64,000 nucleotides of DNA from an uncultured Phascolarctobacterium sp. (lineage in GTDB: Bacteria; Bacillota; Negativicutes; Acidaminococcales; Acidaminococcaceae), in contig NZ_CAADXO010000080.1 in the NCBI RefSeq assembly GCF_900753045.1, positions 12,414 through 76,413 of the forward strand. Reading direction: 5' to 3'. The notes below the pieces were generated by a model, which saw nothing but the letters and a program-made list of their open reading frames with translations, made no database searches and had not been told where the DNA came from. How positions within the stretch are numbered: position 1 is the stretch's first letter; each line of letters opens with the position of its first letter. A program made the position numbers and the translations under genes. This document shows, one piece after another, positions 33,563 through 43,107 of the stretch.

Positions 33563-34813
33563 TTATTTTGTAAGCATTTGCGGCTCGCAATGCTGGCGTA
33601 TAGTAGCTTCAGTAACAATGCACTTTGTTACATCATCACGGGAAGGAACATCATACATTACGTTACGCATGGTGGATTCAATAATAGATCTCAGGCCACG
33701 CGCTCCGGCATTACGTTTCAATGCTTCCTCAGCAATAGCAGTAAGAGCACCCGGTTCAAACTCCAGCTCCACGCCATCCATTTCCAGGAAACGCTGGTAT
33801 TGCTTAACCAAAGCATTACGCGGCTCAGTCAGTATTTGTACCAGTGCAGCCTCATCCAGCGGATTGAGTGTTACTACTACCGGCATACGTCCTGCAAATT
33901 CCGGAATAATACCGAACTTCATGATATCCTCAGGCAATACCTTGGCAAATACAGCCTCGTTATCAACCTCTTCCTTACGGCGGATATCAGCACCAAAGCC
34001 CAGGTTTTTCTTGCCTACGCGGGCATTGATGATATGCTCCAGTCCTGCGAAGGCACCACCGCAGATAAACAGGATATTGGTTGTATCAATATTGATAAAC
34101 TCCTGATGCGGATGCTTGCGTCCTCCCTTAGGCGGAACGCTGGCAACAGTACCTTCAAGGATTTTCAGCAGAGCCTGCTGAACACCTTCACCGGAAACAT
34201 CACGGGTAATGGAAACGTTTTCGGATTTACGGGCAATTTTATCAATCTCGTCGATATAGATAATGCCGCGTTGAGCAGCTTCAATGTCATAATCGGCATT
34301 GCTGATAAGCTTAAGCAGAATGTTTTCAACATCCTCGCCTACATAGCCTGCTTCCGTTAAGGTAGTAGCATCAGCAATAGCAAAGGGAACCTGCAGAATC
34401 TTTGCCAGAGTCTGGGCAAGCAGTGTTTTGCCGCTGCCGGTAGGACCGAGCATCAGAATATTGGATTTCTGCAGCTCCAGGTCGCGCTTGGACTCCGGAT
34501 TCTGAATTTCGTAGTTGATTCTCTTGTAATGATTATATACTGCTACGGACAAGGTCTTTTTAGCCTCATCCTGACCAATAACATACTCATCTAAGATTGC
34601 CTTGATTTCCTGAGGCTTCGGCAGATCAGCTGCATTCGCCAACTGCTCGGCAGCATCGCTTTCTTTTTCCTCGTCAAGCATGGATTTGCAGAAGTCGACA
34701 CACTCATCGCAGATAAATACACCACGACCAGAAATCAGTCTTTTTACCTGACCTTCACGCTTGCCGCAAAAGGAACAGCATGGTTTTCCATCATGTCCTT
34801 CATCAAAATTCAT
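33563..34813 (-). CDS. clpX: ClpXP unfoldase subunit ClpX
   Basis: The 416-residue AAA+ unfoldase feeds substrates to ClpP. The N-terminal zinc-binding domain has C13-x2-C16 and C35-x2-C38. Walker A (GPTGSGKT) lies near residue 120, and the IGF-type ClpP loop corresponds to IGFGADI-like sequence LGFGADI. It lies 25 bases after clpP. RBS GGAG. Confidence 0.97.
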   Translation of the reverse strand: MNFDEGHDGKPCCSFCGKREGQVKRLISGRGVFICDECVDFCKSMLDEEKESDAAEQLANAADLPKPQEIKAILDEYVIGQDEAKKTLSVAVYNHYKRINYEIQNPESKRDLELQKSNILMLGPTGSGKTLLAQTLAKILQVPFAIADATTLTEAGYVGEDVENILLKLISNADYDIEAAQRGIIYIDEIDKIARKSENVSITRDVSGEGVQQALLKILEGTVASVPPKGGRKHPHQEFINIDTTNILFICGGAFAGLEHIINARVGKKNLGFGADIRRKEEVDNEAVFAKVLPEDIMKFGIIPEFAGRMPVVVTLNPLDEAALVQILTEPRNALVKQYQRFLEMDGVELEFEPGALTAIAEEALKRNAGARGLRSIIESTMRNVMYDVPSRDDVTKCIVTEATIRQHCEPQMLTK

Positions 34814-34838
34814 ATTTTAAATCTCCTTATAGTATATC

Positions 34839-35432
34839 TTACTCTGCAGATTTACTACGGGAAACAACCTCATCAATCAGGCCATATTCCTTAGCTTCTT
34901 TACTTGTCAGATAATGATCGCGCTCGGTATCGGCAGCAATTTTTTCCACTGTCTGACCGGTATGCTTTGCCAGTACCTGGTTCATTTCTTCACGGATACG
35001 CAGGATTTCGCGGGCATGGATTTCAATCTCCGTTGCCTGGCCCTGTGCACCGCCCAAGGGCTGATGAATCATAACACGGGAATACGGCAATGCAAAACGC
35101 TTGCCCGGCGCGCCTGCTGCCAGAAGCACGGATGCCATGCTGGCAGCCATGCCCATGCAGATAGTAGAAACGTCAGGCTTAATATACTGCATCGTATCAT
35201 AAATAGCCATACCGGCGCTTACGCTGCCGCCGGGGCTGTTAATATACAGATGGATGTCTTTGTCCGGATCCTCGGACTCCAGGAACAATAACTGAGCAAT
35301 GACAACATTTGCCATATTGTCATCAATCGGACCGGTAACGAAAACAATCCTATCCTTCAAAAGACGTGAATAAATATCATAGGAACGTTCTCCACGACTA
35401 GATTGCTCAACAACGATAGGCACATAATTCAT
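34839..35432 (-). CDS. clpP: ATP-dependent Clp protease proteolytic subunit
   Basis: The 197-residue serine protease has Ser98 in GMAAS, His123 in MIHQPLGG and the Asp of the triad near residue 172 (DTERDHYLTS). The short propeptide is MNYVPIVVEQSSRGE. It forms the tetradecameric chamber used with ClpX, which follows it. RBS AAGGAG. Confidence 0.97.
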   Translation of the reverse strand: MNYVPIVVEQSSRGERSYDIYSRLLKDRIVFVTGPIDDNMANVVIAQLLFLESEDPDKDIHLYINSPGGSVSAGMAIYDTMQYIKPDVSTICMGMAASMASVLLAAGAPGKRFALPYSRVMIHQPLGGAQGQATEIEIHAREILRIREEMNQVLAKHTGQTVEKIAADTERDHYLTSKEAKEYGLIDEVVSRSKSAE

Positions 35433-35468
35433 TTTGTCACACTCCTTTACTGTAAGTATAACCTAAAA

Positions 35469-36752
35469 TTATTTTGCGCTGTCGATAACAACGTGTGCAG
35501 CTTTGCGGCGCAGGATGTTAGCCAGCAGCAGGCCCATGGTGCCGTTGCCTTTGATGATTTTCTTAACTTCTTCAGGAGAAGCGCCGTGTTGTGCGGAAAT
35601 AGCAGCGATTTCTGCATCAACGTCAGCCATGTCAACCTGAATGTCTTCAGCTTTAGCGATAGCGTCCAGAACCAGGTCGGTCTTAACGTTTTCTTCAGCA
35701 ACCGGACGTTGGTTTTCACGGATTTTAGCCATGTCCAGACCGGTGTATTGCATGTACATATCCAGGCTCATTTTACGGCTTTCCAGGCTCATTTTCATTT
35801 CTTCAACCATTTGGCTGATTTTGTCTTCGATCATGATTTCCGGAACGCTGAATTTAGCGTTAGCTACAGCCAGGTCAATCAGTTCATGCTCGTATTCAGC
35901 TTTAGCGTTAGCTTCAGCAGCTTTTTGCATACGCTCTTTGTAGTTAGCACGCAGCTCTTCTACAGTTTTGAAGTCGGTCTTGGAAGCAACATATTCGTCG
36001 TTCAGTTCCGGCAGCTCTTTGCGTTTTACGTCTTGGATGTTTACTTTGAAGATAGCTTCTTTGCCAGCCAGGTCTTTAACAAAGTAATCTTCCGGGAAAG
36101 TTACTTCTACGTCAGTGGAATCGCCTTTGGACAGGCCAACCAGCTGATCTTCGAAGCCGGGGATGAAGGAGTTGGAGCCAACTTCCAGAGGATAGCCTTT
36201 GCCTTCGCCGCCGCTGAACGGTTCGCCGTCAACGGTACCAGCAAAGTCGATGATAGCGAAGTCGCCTTTTTCAATTACAGCACCTTCTTCAGCAACTACC
36301 ATTTTAGCGTCGCGGCCCATCATGTCTTTAATTTGAGCGTCAACTTGCTCGTCGGTTACTTCAACTTCTTTTTTCTCTACATGCAGACCTTTGTATTCGC
36401 CCAGTTCCGGTTCCGGTTTCAGGGTTACTTTAATGGTCAGTTCCATATCTTTGCCTTCTTCGAAGGTAGATTCTTCAACTTTAGGATCGGATACAGGGAT
36501 CAGTTTTTCCTGGTCCAGAGCTTCGCTGTATGCTTTGTTAGCAACGATTTCAAAAGCTTCTTGTTTTACAGCTTCTTTGCCATAGTGCATTTCGATGATA
36601 GCACGCGGAGCTTTACCTTTACGGAAGCCAGGGATATTTGCCTGGTCAGCAATTTTTTGTACAGCCTTTTTATAGCCTGCGTTTACCTCAGCAGCCGGAG
36701 CGGTAATTTTTAAAGTTGCCTCATTTTCTACTCTTTCAACAGTAACGTTCAT
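35469..36752 (-). CDS. tig: Trigger factor
   Basis: The 427-residue ribosome-bound chaperone and peptidyl-prolyl isomerase has the ribosome-binding signature GFRKGKAPR near residue 43, the FKBP-like domain (DFAIIDFAGTVDG, about 165-180) and a helical C-terminal domain. It heads the tig-clpP-clpX-lon-engB cluster, linking folding and degradation. RBS AAGGGAGG. Confidence 0.97.
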   Translation of the reverse strand: MNVTVERVENEATLKITAPAAEVNAGYKKAVQKIADQANIPGFRKGKAPRAIIEMHYGKEAVKQEAFEIVANKAYSEALDQEKLIPVSDPKVEESTFEEGKDMELTIKVTLKPEPELGEYKGLHVEKKEVEVTDEQVDAQIKDMMGRDAKMVVAEEGAVIEKGDFAIIDFAGTVDGEPFSGGEGKGYPLEVGSNSFIPGFEDQLVGLSKGDSTDVEVTFPEDYFVKDLAGKEAIFKVNIQDVKRKELPELNDEYVASKTDFKTVEELRANYKERMQKAAEANAKAEYEHELIDLAVANAKFSVPEIMIEDKISQMVEEMKMSLESRKMSLDMYMQYTGLDMAKIRENQRPVAEENVKTDLVLDAIAKAEDIQVDMADVDAEIAAISAQHGASPEEVKKIIKGNGTMGLLLANILRRKAAHVVIDSAK

Positions 36753-36888
36753 TAATAAAATCCTCCCTTAAATTTATGTGGGTAAAAAATAATATAATCG
36801 GATTAAATTGTCAGCCTTCCTTAGCGAAAATGTGCTGACACAAATCGCTCATAATATCATATCACAATGCTCGCTTCTTGACAATACC

Positions 36889-36917
36889 AAAAAACCCGAC
36901 AGAAGCAATCTGTCGGG
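36889..36917 (-). terminator. Terminator of tRNA-Gly
   Basis: CCCGACAG (36895-36902) pairs with CTGTCGGG (36910-36917). T6 follows on the minus strand. Confidence 0.85.
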
Positions 36918-36929
36918 TAAATTTTTAAG

Positions 36930-37004
<75 letters not shown>

Positions 37005-37107
37005 GTCATGTGCATCAGCAACGAATATAAGTATAAGGCATCAGGCGACTTTTGTCAACACCTTTTTTGAAAAAAGTTGAGATTTTTTTCAAGTTTTTTT
37101 CTCAGCC

Positions 37108-37395
37108 CTATCCTAACCCATTACAACGCGCCAAATCATCATAGACAAGCGCCGCCAGACGCTGCGTTAATTCCTGGTTTTCCGCACAAAGCTTCGTCTG
37201 TGACAGCAATGCTTCCAGCTTAGCCTTGTTGCACATCATGCAGCAGCAAGGCATAATGATTTCGCTGGCCATATAGGCAGCGGCGCGCAAAGACATTTCA
37301 TCCTGCAGCAGGCTGCCGCTTGCTGCCTTGGATGCAAAAACCGCAAGACGCATATCCAGCGCCCGCGCCAGCTGTTTTTCCAAAACACCGGCCAT
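37108..37395 (-). CDS. Hypothetical protein with a Cys cluster
   Basis: This 95-residue protein has MPCCCMMCNKAK in its middle and is otherwise helical. No family is recognised. It starts four bases after the stop of the 148-residue gene and is probably cotranscribed. The cysteines might bind metal; that is inference. Confidence 0.65.
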   Translation of the reverse strand: MAGVLEKQLARALDMRLAVFASKAASGSLLQDEMSLRAAAYMASEIIMPCCCMMCNKAKLEALLSQTKLCAENQELTQRLAALVYDDLARCNGLG

Positions 37396-37398
37396 AGC

Positions 37399-37845
37399 TT
37401 AACGCATGTTTTCGATAAAGTCTTCAAAAGTGTTAATCAATACAGTGTGACCGGTAACCTTCAAATCGCGCAGATAAGTGCCGTAGGATTCATAAACCTC
37501 GTCACTCAGCTCCATTTTCAGGCCTTCCTTAACATATTCATCCATCATTTTCAGGATAAAACGGTTAACTTCATTGGTACCGGGCTTAACATTCAAAGGA
37601 ATAATACGGCTTTCAGCCTCATATTTTTCTACAACAACCTTCCAACCACCGGGAACTGGCGGCAGACGGGTTGCCTTAATGAAATAATTATCAGGAGAAA
37701 AGCCTACATAACCATCCATTTTATTATATAATTTTGCTTTTTGTACAGGGAAACCATTTTTATTGCCCCATTTAACGATTTCTTCGCAAACTTCATTATT
37801 ATGGATTACGCTCGGAAAAGTTGCTTCCGCTAAGATTTCAGACAT
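37399..37845 (-). CDS. Hypothetical 148-residue protein
   Basis: A soluble mixed alpha/beta protein with a good ribosome binding site (GAGGAGG). Recognisable stretches are FPSVIHNNEVCEEIVKWG and RLPPVPGGWKVVVEKY. I do not know the family. It forms a pair with the Cys-cluster gene. Confidence 0.7.
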   Translation of the reverse strand: MSEILAEATFPSVIHNNEVCEEIVKWGNKNGFPVQKAKLYNKMDGYVGFSPDNYFIKATRLPPVPGGWKVVVEKYEAESRIIPLNVKPGTNEVNRFILKMMDEYVKEGLKMELSDEVYESYGTYLRDLKVTGHTVLINTFEDFIENMR

Positions 37846-37938
37846 ACTGATACCTCCTCATGGTTTATAGTCATATTTTACTCTAACTTGCAGATTATTT
37901 CAACAAAAAAGCATGTATACAATAAGTTTCAAGCTTTT

Positions 37939-37968
37939 TAAAAAACCGGCATCGAGCTGATGCCGGTT
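37939..37968 (-). terminator. Terminator of the carrier/amidohydrolase operon
   Basis: ACCGGCATC and GATGCCGGT arms with a T6 run on the minus strand, just after the DUF340-like gene. Confidence 0.85.
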
Positions 37969-37982
37969 CAAGAGCCAATCTT

Positions 37983-38429
37983 TTAAATTTGTCCCAAAGC
38001 CTTCAAAATGCACTGAGCGATAATCGCGCTGGCAATATAGGTGCCTACAAAAACAACGATTGCCAGAATAACAATGCGCCAGCCGGTCTTGGCAAAGGCA
38101 TCAAGGTCCTTGCCTATGGATACACCGGCATAAGCCAGAATCGGCGTACACAGGGCCACAAAGCCGACATTTTTTACATAGCCGTTGATAATATCACTGC
38201 CGGGAACACCGGGGATAGTCAGAATACAGCCCAAAGTTACAACCCATGCCGCAGCCGGAATACCGCCGGGAATATATTTTGACAGCAGCATGCCGACAAA
38301 CGCAATAACCGCCAAAATCAGCAGTCCGGGAATAGACTGGATAATATCAGCCTTGGTTCCCAATACGTTGGAGAACAAGCTCATGAAGGTTACAATAGCC
38401 AAAATGATAATTGTATCTTTAATTTTCAT
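37983..38429 (-). CDS. DUF340-like membrane protein, small carrier subunit
   Basis: The 148-residue protein has about five hydrophobic helices (SIPGLLILAVIAFVGMLLSKYIPGG, CTPILAYAGVSIGKDL). It is coupled to the larger membrane protein by a TAATG overlap. Together with the M20 amidohydrolase they look like an uptake-and-hydrolysis unit. Family assignment is from general resemblance. Confidence 0.65.
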   Translation of the reverse strand: MKIKDTIIILAIVTFMSLFSNVLGTKADIIQSIPGLLILAVIAFVGMLLSKYIPGGIPAAAWVVTLGCILTIPGVPGSDIINGYVKNVGFVALCTPILAYAGVSIGKDLDAFAKTGWRIVILAIVVFVGTYIASAIIAQCILKALGQI

Positions 38430-39235
38430 TATGCTTCCTCTCCTTTCTTCTCAGCTTCAGGCAGTACGCCGTATTTGATCTTATAGAATCTCTTATAGAG
38501 CCATTCGGTCATCGGCAGGCCCAGCCATACGGACATATACAGACCGTCAAGACCGGAAAGCATATTACTTGCTGCGCCGAAGGCTGCCAGCTGGTCAGCC
38601 ATATCGGGATACATAGCAACCAAAGAGCCCACTGCAGCCGTCATCATGCTGGCAGAGCCTACGCCGGAGGCCATAGCCAGTGCATACGGATGAATCGGCA
38701 GTACGGAAGCAGCAACGCTGGCCATCAGACCGAAGAAAATAGTACCGAAAACAGTACCGGCAATATAAACGCCCATAACGCCGCGGCCTTCACTGCTGTC
38801 CAGGCCAAACTTTTCGCCGATAAGCGCTACGTTCGGCTCACGTGCGATAGAATGCGCAGCACCAATGGTTTCACGCTTCAAGCCCAGGTAAACAGCAACA
38901 GGTACGCCTAAAAGCACAGTACCGAGGTTACCGAACTCCTGCAGAATCAGCGCCGGAGATGCAGCCAGAATCTTCGGCAGGGTAGGACCTACTAGCGTAC
39001 CGTAGCGTGCCATCAAAAGCATCAGCGTTACGCCGACCAGACTGCTGGCATCCAGCATTTCCTTTTTGCCGGACAGGTTCAAAAACTTAGGTGTTGTCAA
39101 AATGCCCAGAAGCAGAGCGTACAGCATCGGCAGCAGCACGATGCGTCCGATACCGAACTTCAGGGTATGAGTGCCAATCAGCTCGGAAACAATGATCAGC
39201 GCCAGAATTATGGCATGTAATTTAATATTCTTCAT
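38429..39235 (-). CDS. DUF3100-type membrane protein, large carrier subunit
   Basis: The 268-residue protein has about eight helices, with LARYGTLVGPTLPKILAASPALILQEFGNLGTVLLG-type segments typical of DUF3100 proteins. It probably pairs with the next gene as a two-part carrier. ATG 39235 is six bases after GGGAGGG; the in-frame GTG at 39250 precedes the Shine-Dalgarno sequence and is rejected. Confidence 0.7.
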   Translation of the reverse strand: MKNIKLHAIILALIIVSELIGTHTLKFGIGRIVLLPMLYALLLGILTTPKFLNLSGKKEMLDASSLVGVTLMLLMARYGTLVGPTLPKILAASPALILQEFGNLGTVLLGVPVAVYLGLKRETIGAAHSIAREPNVALIGEKFGLDSSEGRGVMGVYIAGTVFGTIFFGLMASVAASVLPIHPYALAMASGVGSASMMTAAVGSLVAMYPDMADQLAAFGAASNMLSGLDGLYMSVWLGLPMTEWLYKRFYKIKYGVLPEAEKKGEEA

Positions 39236-39264
39236 TACATTCCCTCCCACAAATTATTTCTATT

Positions 39265-40575
39265 TTACTTATTAAAATAGCTCTCCAATTTCGCAATGTA
39301 CTCTTCCTTGGTCAGAATCGGCTTGAAATCAGCCAGAATAGCCTTAGCCTCCTTAGCATCATCATACAGCAAATCTATCAGCATCATCGCAAAGGCTTTA
39401 GCCGGCAGCAGCACAGCAGCATTAAAATCTACCATATGGAAGTCAGGTGTGTGCAGCAGTCCTTCTGTACCGCCGATAAACGGATGGATAACAGGCATCA
39501 GGTGTGATACGTCACCCATATCGGTGGAGGCACTGAAATGACCGGCATCCTTTATCTCTACATCCGGATAAGCAATTTTCGCATTTGCTGCAAACAGCTC
39601 ATTCATACGCTTGTTGCAGCTCAGTGGGAACATGCCGGGCAGTGTTTCGATAACAGTCTTAGCACCGACAGCATCGCCGCCGGCCTTGAGTGCTGCGTCA
39701 ACGCGCGTATGTGTAGAATCAATAGCATCCATGGTTTTAGCACGCACATACAGTTCCAAGCGTACATCATCAGGCACGGAATTTACAAAGTCACCACCCT
39801 TAGTAATAATCGGGTGTACACGCACTACATCCTGCTCGCGGAAGGTTTCGCGCAGAGCGTTGATGCCCATAAGTCCCAGGCAGGCAGCATTCAGTGCGTT
39901 GACACCTTCATGCGGAGCGTCGGCTGCATGAGCTGTTTTACCGATATAGCGAACGGTTTTACCTACAAAGCCGTTGCTGCTTTCACCGATAGAAACTGTA
40001 GGCTTCGGCATATTTTTATCGGCATGCATCTGCATGGCCATATCAATATCATCAAAAGCGCCTTCATAAATCAGCTCGCCCTTGCCGCTCATAAAATGCA
40101 GCTTGCCGGACTCCACTAATTTTTTGCGGTACGCAATTTCGATATATTCCTCAGCAGGAACGCCGAAGAACACAACGTCACCGGCGAGCTCCGGCAGCAC
40201 GCCGGATTTTACGATACCACAGGCAGCAGCCAGCATGGTGGAAATCTGCAGATTATGGCCACAGGCATGCGCAGCGCCTGTCGCCGGGTCTGCCTTCGGG
40301 CTTGTCGGGCAGCCGACTGCATCAAGCTCGCCTAAAACAGCGGCTGTCGGTCCGGGCTTGCCGCCTTTCGCACGTCCCTTAACACCATTGATTGCCAAGC
40401 CGGTCTGCGGCTCCAGGCCCAGGTCACGCATAAATTCCGCAACCTTGGCAGCGGTTTTGACTTCCTTGAAGCCTAATTCCGGTTCATCGTTGATGCTGGA
40501 ACAAATCGCCTTTATCTTGTCCGCATATGCGTCAATCGCAGCACACGCTTTTTCTTTTAAAATTTCTTTTGTCAT
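39265..40575 (-). CDS. M20 family amidohydrolase / aminoacylase
   Basis: The 436-residue metallohydrolase matches the AbgB/IAA-amino-acid hydrolase group: ELDAVGCPT for the first metal ligands, AAHACGHNLQI for the second and VPAEEYIEI with the catalytic Glu pair. It likely releases an amino acid from an N-acyl or p-aminobenzoyl conjugate brought in by the adjacent carrier pair. ATG 40575 follows TTGGAGG; the frame is open to 40617 but the extra 14 residues are unlikely. Confidence 0.9.
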   Translation of the reverse strand: MTKEILKEKACAAIDAYADKIKAICSSINDEPELGFKEVKTAAKVAEFMRDLGLEPQTGLAINGVKGRAKGGKPGPTAAVLGELDAVGCPTSPKADPATGAAHACGHNLQISTMLAAACGIVKSGVLPELAGDVVFFGVPAEEYIEIAYRKKLVESGKLHFMSGKGELIYEGAFDDIDMAMQMHADKNMPKPTVSIGESSNGFVGKTVRYIGKTAHAADAPHEGVNALNAACLGLMGINALRETFREQDVVRVHPIITKGGDFVNSVPDDVRLELYVRAKTMDAIDSTHTRVDAALKAGGDAVGAKTVIETLPGMFPLSCNKRMNELFAANAKIAYPDVEIKDAGHFSASTDMGDVSHLMPVIHPFIGGTEGLLHTPDFHMVDFNAAVLLPAKAFAMMLIDLLYDDAKEAKAILADFKPILTKEEYIAKLESYFNK

Positions 40576-40895
40576 TTTAGTGCGCCTCCAACGTACTTGT
40601 CTTCTCAGCAAGTACATAAATAAAAATTTTTAAGTATTTACCTAAATTATAGCATAATTATAGGTAAAGTCAAATCAGGACATTTGCAAAAGAAATCGTT
40701 GCCTCATAGTGTGTAATTTGATGCATTATTAGCCGTTTTCAGAATTTTGTCCACTAAATAAGTGCAGAAAAATGTTTACCAGTTATATTTTTGTTAAGTT
40801 TTACAGTTTTTCTGTTTACTATTCACTAATTTCTGTGCTAAAATATAAAAATGGTATTTGTCGGCAGAAAGAGCTTGTCTTACCACAGTTGACTG

Positions 40896-40924
40896 CTGAC
40901 AACTACAGCACATGTTGATATAAT
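40896..40924 (+). promoter_or_regulatory. Promoter of cysE
   Basis: CTGACA (40896-40901) and TATAAT (40919-40924), spacer 17. The leader would be only about 15 nucleotides. The rest of 40618-40895 shows no gene, T-box or riboswitch. Confidence 0.65.
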
Positions 40925-40944
40925 ATAAGGAAAGGAGTCTTGAC

Positions 40945-41637
40945 ATGTTTGCTCAGATGAAAAAAGATATTGATGCCATTATGCTGCGCGACCCGGCCGC
41001 AAAAACAAGACTGGAGGCCGCACTGTGTTATCCCGGGCTACATGCCATCTGGCTCCATCGTATAGCGCATCACTTTTATCTGAAGGGCTGGGTAGTATTC
41101 CCACGCCTGCTTAATACATTTTCCCGCTTTCTTACCGGTATTGACATCCATCCAGGTGCTAAACTGGGCCCCGGTCTTTTTATTGACCATGGTATGGGAC
41201 TGGTTATCGGCGAAACCGCTGAGCTTGGCAGCAACGTCACGCTCTATCAGGGAGTTACTCTCGGCGGTACCGGCAAGGAAAAAGGCAAGCGCCATCCCAC
41301 CATCGGCAACAATGTTGTTGTTTCCAGCGGTGCGAAGGTGCTCGGTTCCTTCAAGGTAGGCGACAATTCCAAAATTGGCAGCGGCAGCGTAGTGCTTAAA
41401 GAGGTTCCGCCAAATTCCGTCGTTGTTGGTGTACCCGGACGTGTCGTAACACGTAACGGCGTACGTATTGCCTCCAACAATGATGCTGAAAGCATGATTG
41501 ACCTTAACCACGATAAACTGCCCGACCCGGTAGCAGATTACGAAGAGCTGCTTGCCAAGCACATGGAAGAAATTAACGGCCGCCTCAAGGAATTGGAAAA
41601 TCTTATTTATGACACTCAAAGTAAGCATTCTGACTAA
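40945..41637 (+). CDS. cysE: Serine O-acetyltransferase
   Basis: The 230-residue enzyme makes O-acetylserine for cysteine synthesis. After an N-terminal helical part it shows the left-handed beta-helix with HPGAKLGPGLFIDHGMGLVIGETAELG and YQGVTLGGTG, the signature of CysE. The C-terminal ~45 residues are acidic and helical. No cysK is adjacent. RBS AAAGGAG. Confidence 0.95.
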   Translation: MFAQMKKDIDAIMLRDPAAKTRLEAALCYPGLHAIWLHRIAHHFYLKGWVVFPRLLNTFSRFLTGIDIHPGAKLGPGLFIDHGMGLVIGETAELGSNVTLYQGVTLGGTGKEKGKRHPTIGNNVVVSSGAKVLGSFKVGDNSKIGSGSVVLKEVPPNSVVVGVPGRVVTRNGVRIASNNDAESMIDLNHDKLPDPVADYEELLAKHMEEINGRLKELENLIYDTQSKHSD

Positions 41638-41651
41638 AAAGAGGTAGAAAA

Positions 41652-43040
41652 ATGAGCAGAACAATGACCACAGCAGAAGCCATTCAGGAAGCACGCCGCT
41701 GCCTGAACTGTGCGCGCCCTACGTGCCGCACCGGCTGTCCGATTGAAAACAATATTCCCGGCTTTATCCGTGCCTTAAGCGAAGGTAATATCGGTATGGC
41801 CTACGAGATTATTTCCGAACGCAGCAATCTGCCCGCTATCTGCGGACGTGTCTGCCCGCATGAGCGTCAGTGCGAAGCACATTGCGTACTGACCAAAAAG
41901 AAATGCGGTATCGAAATCGGCAGTCTGGAAATGTTCATTGCCGACTTTGCCCACAATAATGATTTGAAGCCCACGCAGCCTTCAAGCAAGCTGCGCGGTA
42001 AGGTTGCCGTAATCGGCTCCGGCCCTGCAGGTCTTACCGTTGCCGGCGATTTGGCCAAAATGGACTTCGACGTTACTATTTTTGAAGCACAAAGCGAGCC
42101 CGGTGGCGTACTGCTTTTCGGCATTCCTGAATTCCGTCTGCAAAAGGACGTTGTTCGCCGTGAAATCAGCGAGCTGCAGCATATCGGTGTGGAAATCCGC
42201 ACTAAGCAGCTTGCAGGTGTAGATTTTACCGTTGATGACCTTTTTGCCCAAGGCTATGATGCAATTTTCATGGGCACAGGCACTTCACTGCCGCGCACGC
42301 TGGATATCCCCGGCAAGGAGCTGTCCGGTATTTTGACCGCCACCTACTTCCTGCGTATGGTCGTACTGGCTGACGGAGGCAAGCTGGATGCCAGCGAAAC
42401 ACTGCTGCACACCGGTGACAACGTTATTGTTGTCGGCGCAGGCAACGTTGCTATGGATGCTGCCCGCACCTCTATCCGCCGCGGTGCCAAAAATGTCACC
42501 ATCGTCTACCACAAAACCGAAGCTGAAATCTCTGCTTTTCCATCCGAATACGAAGCCGCTGTTGCCGAAGGCGTACAATTCCGCTTCCTGAAGCAGCCTA
42601 TCGCCTACTTCAACAAGAAGCAGATGCGCGCTTTAAAAAACATCCGCCGTCAGGCTACGGCAGCGGACGAAACCGAATTGGCCGGCTTATTGCTGCAAAA
42701 CATCACTAAAACAGAAAATGGTGAGTTTATCGCAGAAGGCGGTCAGGAGCTTATCCCCTGCGACTGCGTAATCCTCGCAGTAGGCCAGAAACCGGCAGCA
42801 CGTATTGTTTCTTCCACCAAGGGTATTCAGGTTGATAAGCAGGGCTTTGTTATCACACGTGACCGTCCCTACGGAATGACTACCCGCGCCGGCGTTTTCA
42901 GCAGCGGCGATGTGGTACACGGTCCCGCAACCGTCGTACTGGCAATGAAGGAATCGAAGAAGGTAGCTGCAGGCATTGCGCAATACGTTGATGCCAAAAA
43001 GCTGCTGGAAGACTGCACTATGGATTCCACTACTCTGTAA
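41652..43040 (+). CDS. GltD-like NAD(P)H-dependent oxidoreductase
   Basis: The 462-residue protein matches the glutamate synthase small-subunit family. The N-terminal cysteines (RCLNCARPTCRTGCP, CGRVCPHERQCEAHC) bind two [4Fe-4S] clusters, followed by an FAD loop (VIGSGPAGLTVA) and an NAD(P) loop (VVGAGNVAMDAA). No gltB is present, so it may act as an electron-transfer subunit for another partner (GltA/NfnB/SudA-like). It is 14 bases after cysE and probably cotranscribed. Confidence 0.9.
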   Translation: MSRTMTTAEAIQEARRCLNCARPTCRTGCPIENNIPGFIRALSEGNIGMAYEIISERSNLPAICGRVCPHERQCEAHCVLTKKKCGIEIGSLEMFIADFAHNNDLKPTQPSSKLRGKVAVIGSGPAGLTVAGDLAKMDFDVTIFEAQSEPGGVLLFGIPEFRLQKDVVRREISELQHIGVEIRTKQLAGVDFTVDDLFAQGYDAIFMGTGTSLPRTLDIPGKELSGILTATYFLRMVVLADGGKLDASETLLHTGDNVIVVGAGNVAMDAARTSIRRGAKNVTIVYHKTEAEISAFPSEYEAAVAEGVQFRFLKQPIAYFNKKQMRALKNIRRQATAADETELAGLLLQNITKTENGEFIAEGGQELIPCDCVILAVGQKPAARIVSSTKGIQVDKQGFVITRDRPYGMTTRAGVFSSGDVVHGPATVVLAMKESKKVAAGIAQYVDAKKLLEDCTMDSTTL

Positions 43041-43057
43041 TAAGCATTTTTGCATAC

Positions 43058-43102
43058 AAAAAACCGTCATTCCCCCAATAACTGAGGAAATGACGGTTTT
43101 AT
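43058..43102. terminator. Bidirectional terminator between gltD-like and pdxK
   Basis: AAACCGTCATT and AATGACGGTTT arms, with A and T runs on both sides, serving two convergent genes. Confidence 0.85.
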
Positions 43103-43107
43103 TTATT

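Noticed and set aside
40618..40944. T-box or cysteine-linked riboswitch before cysE
   Set aside because: No T-box sequence or terminator/antiterminator is visible, and the promoter sits just before the start codon.
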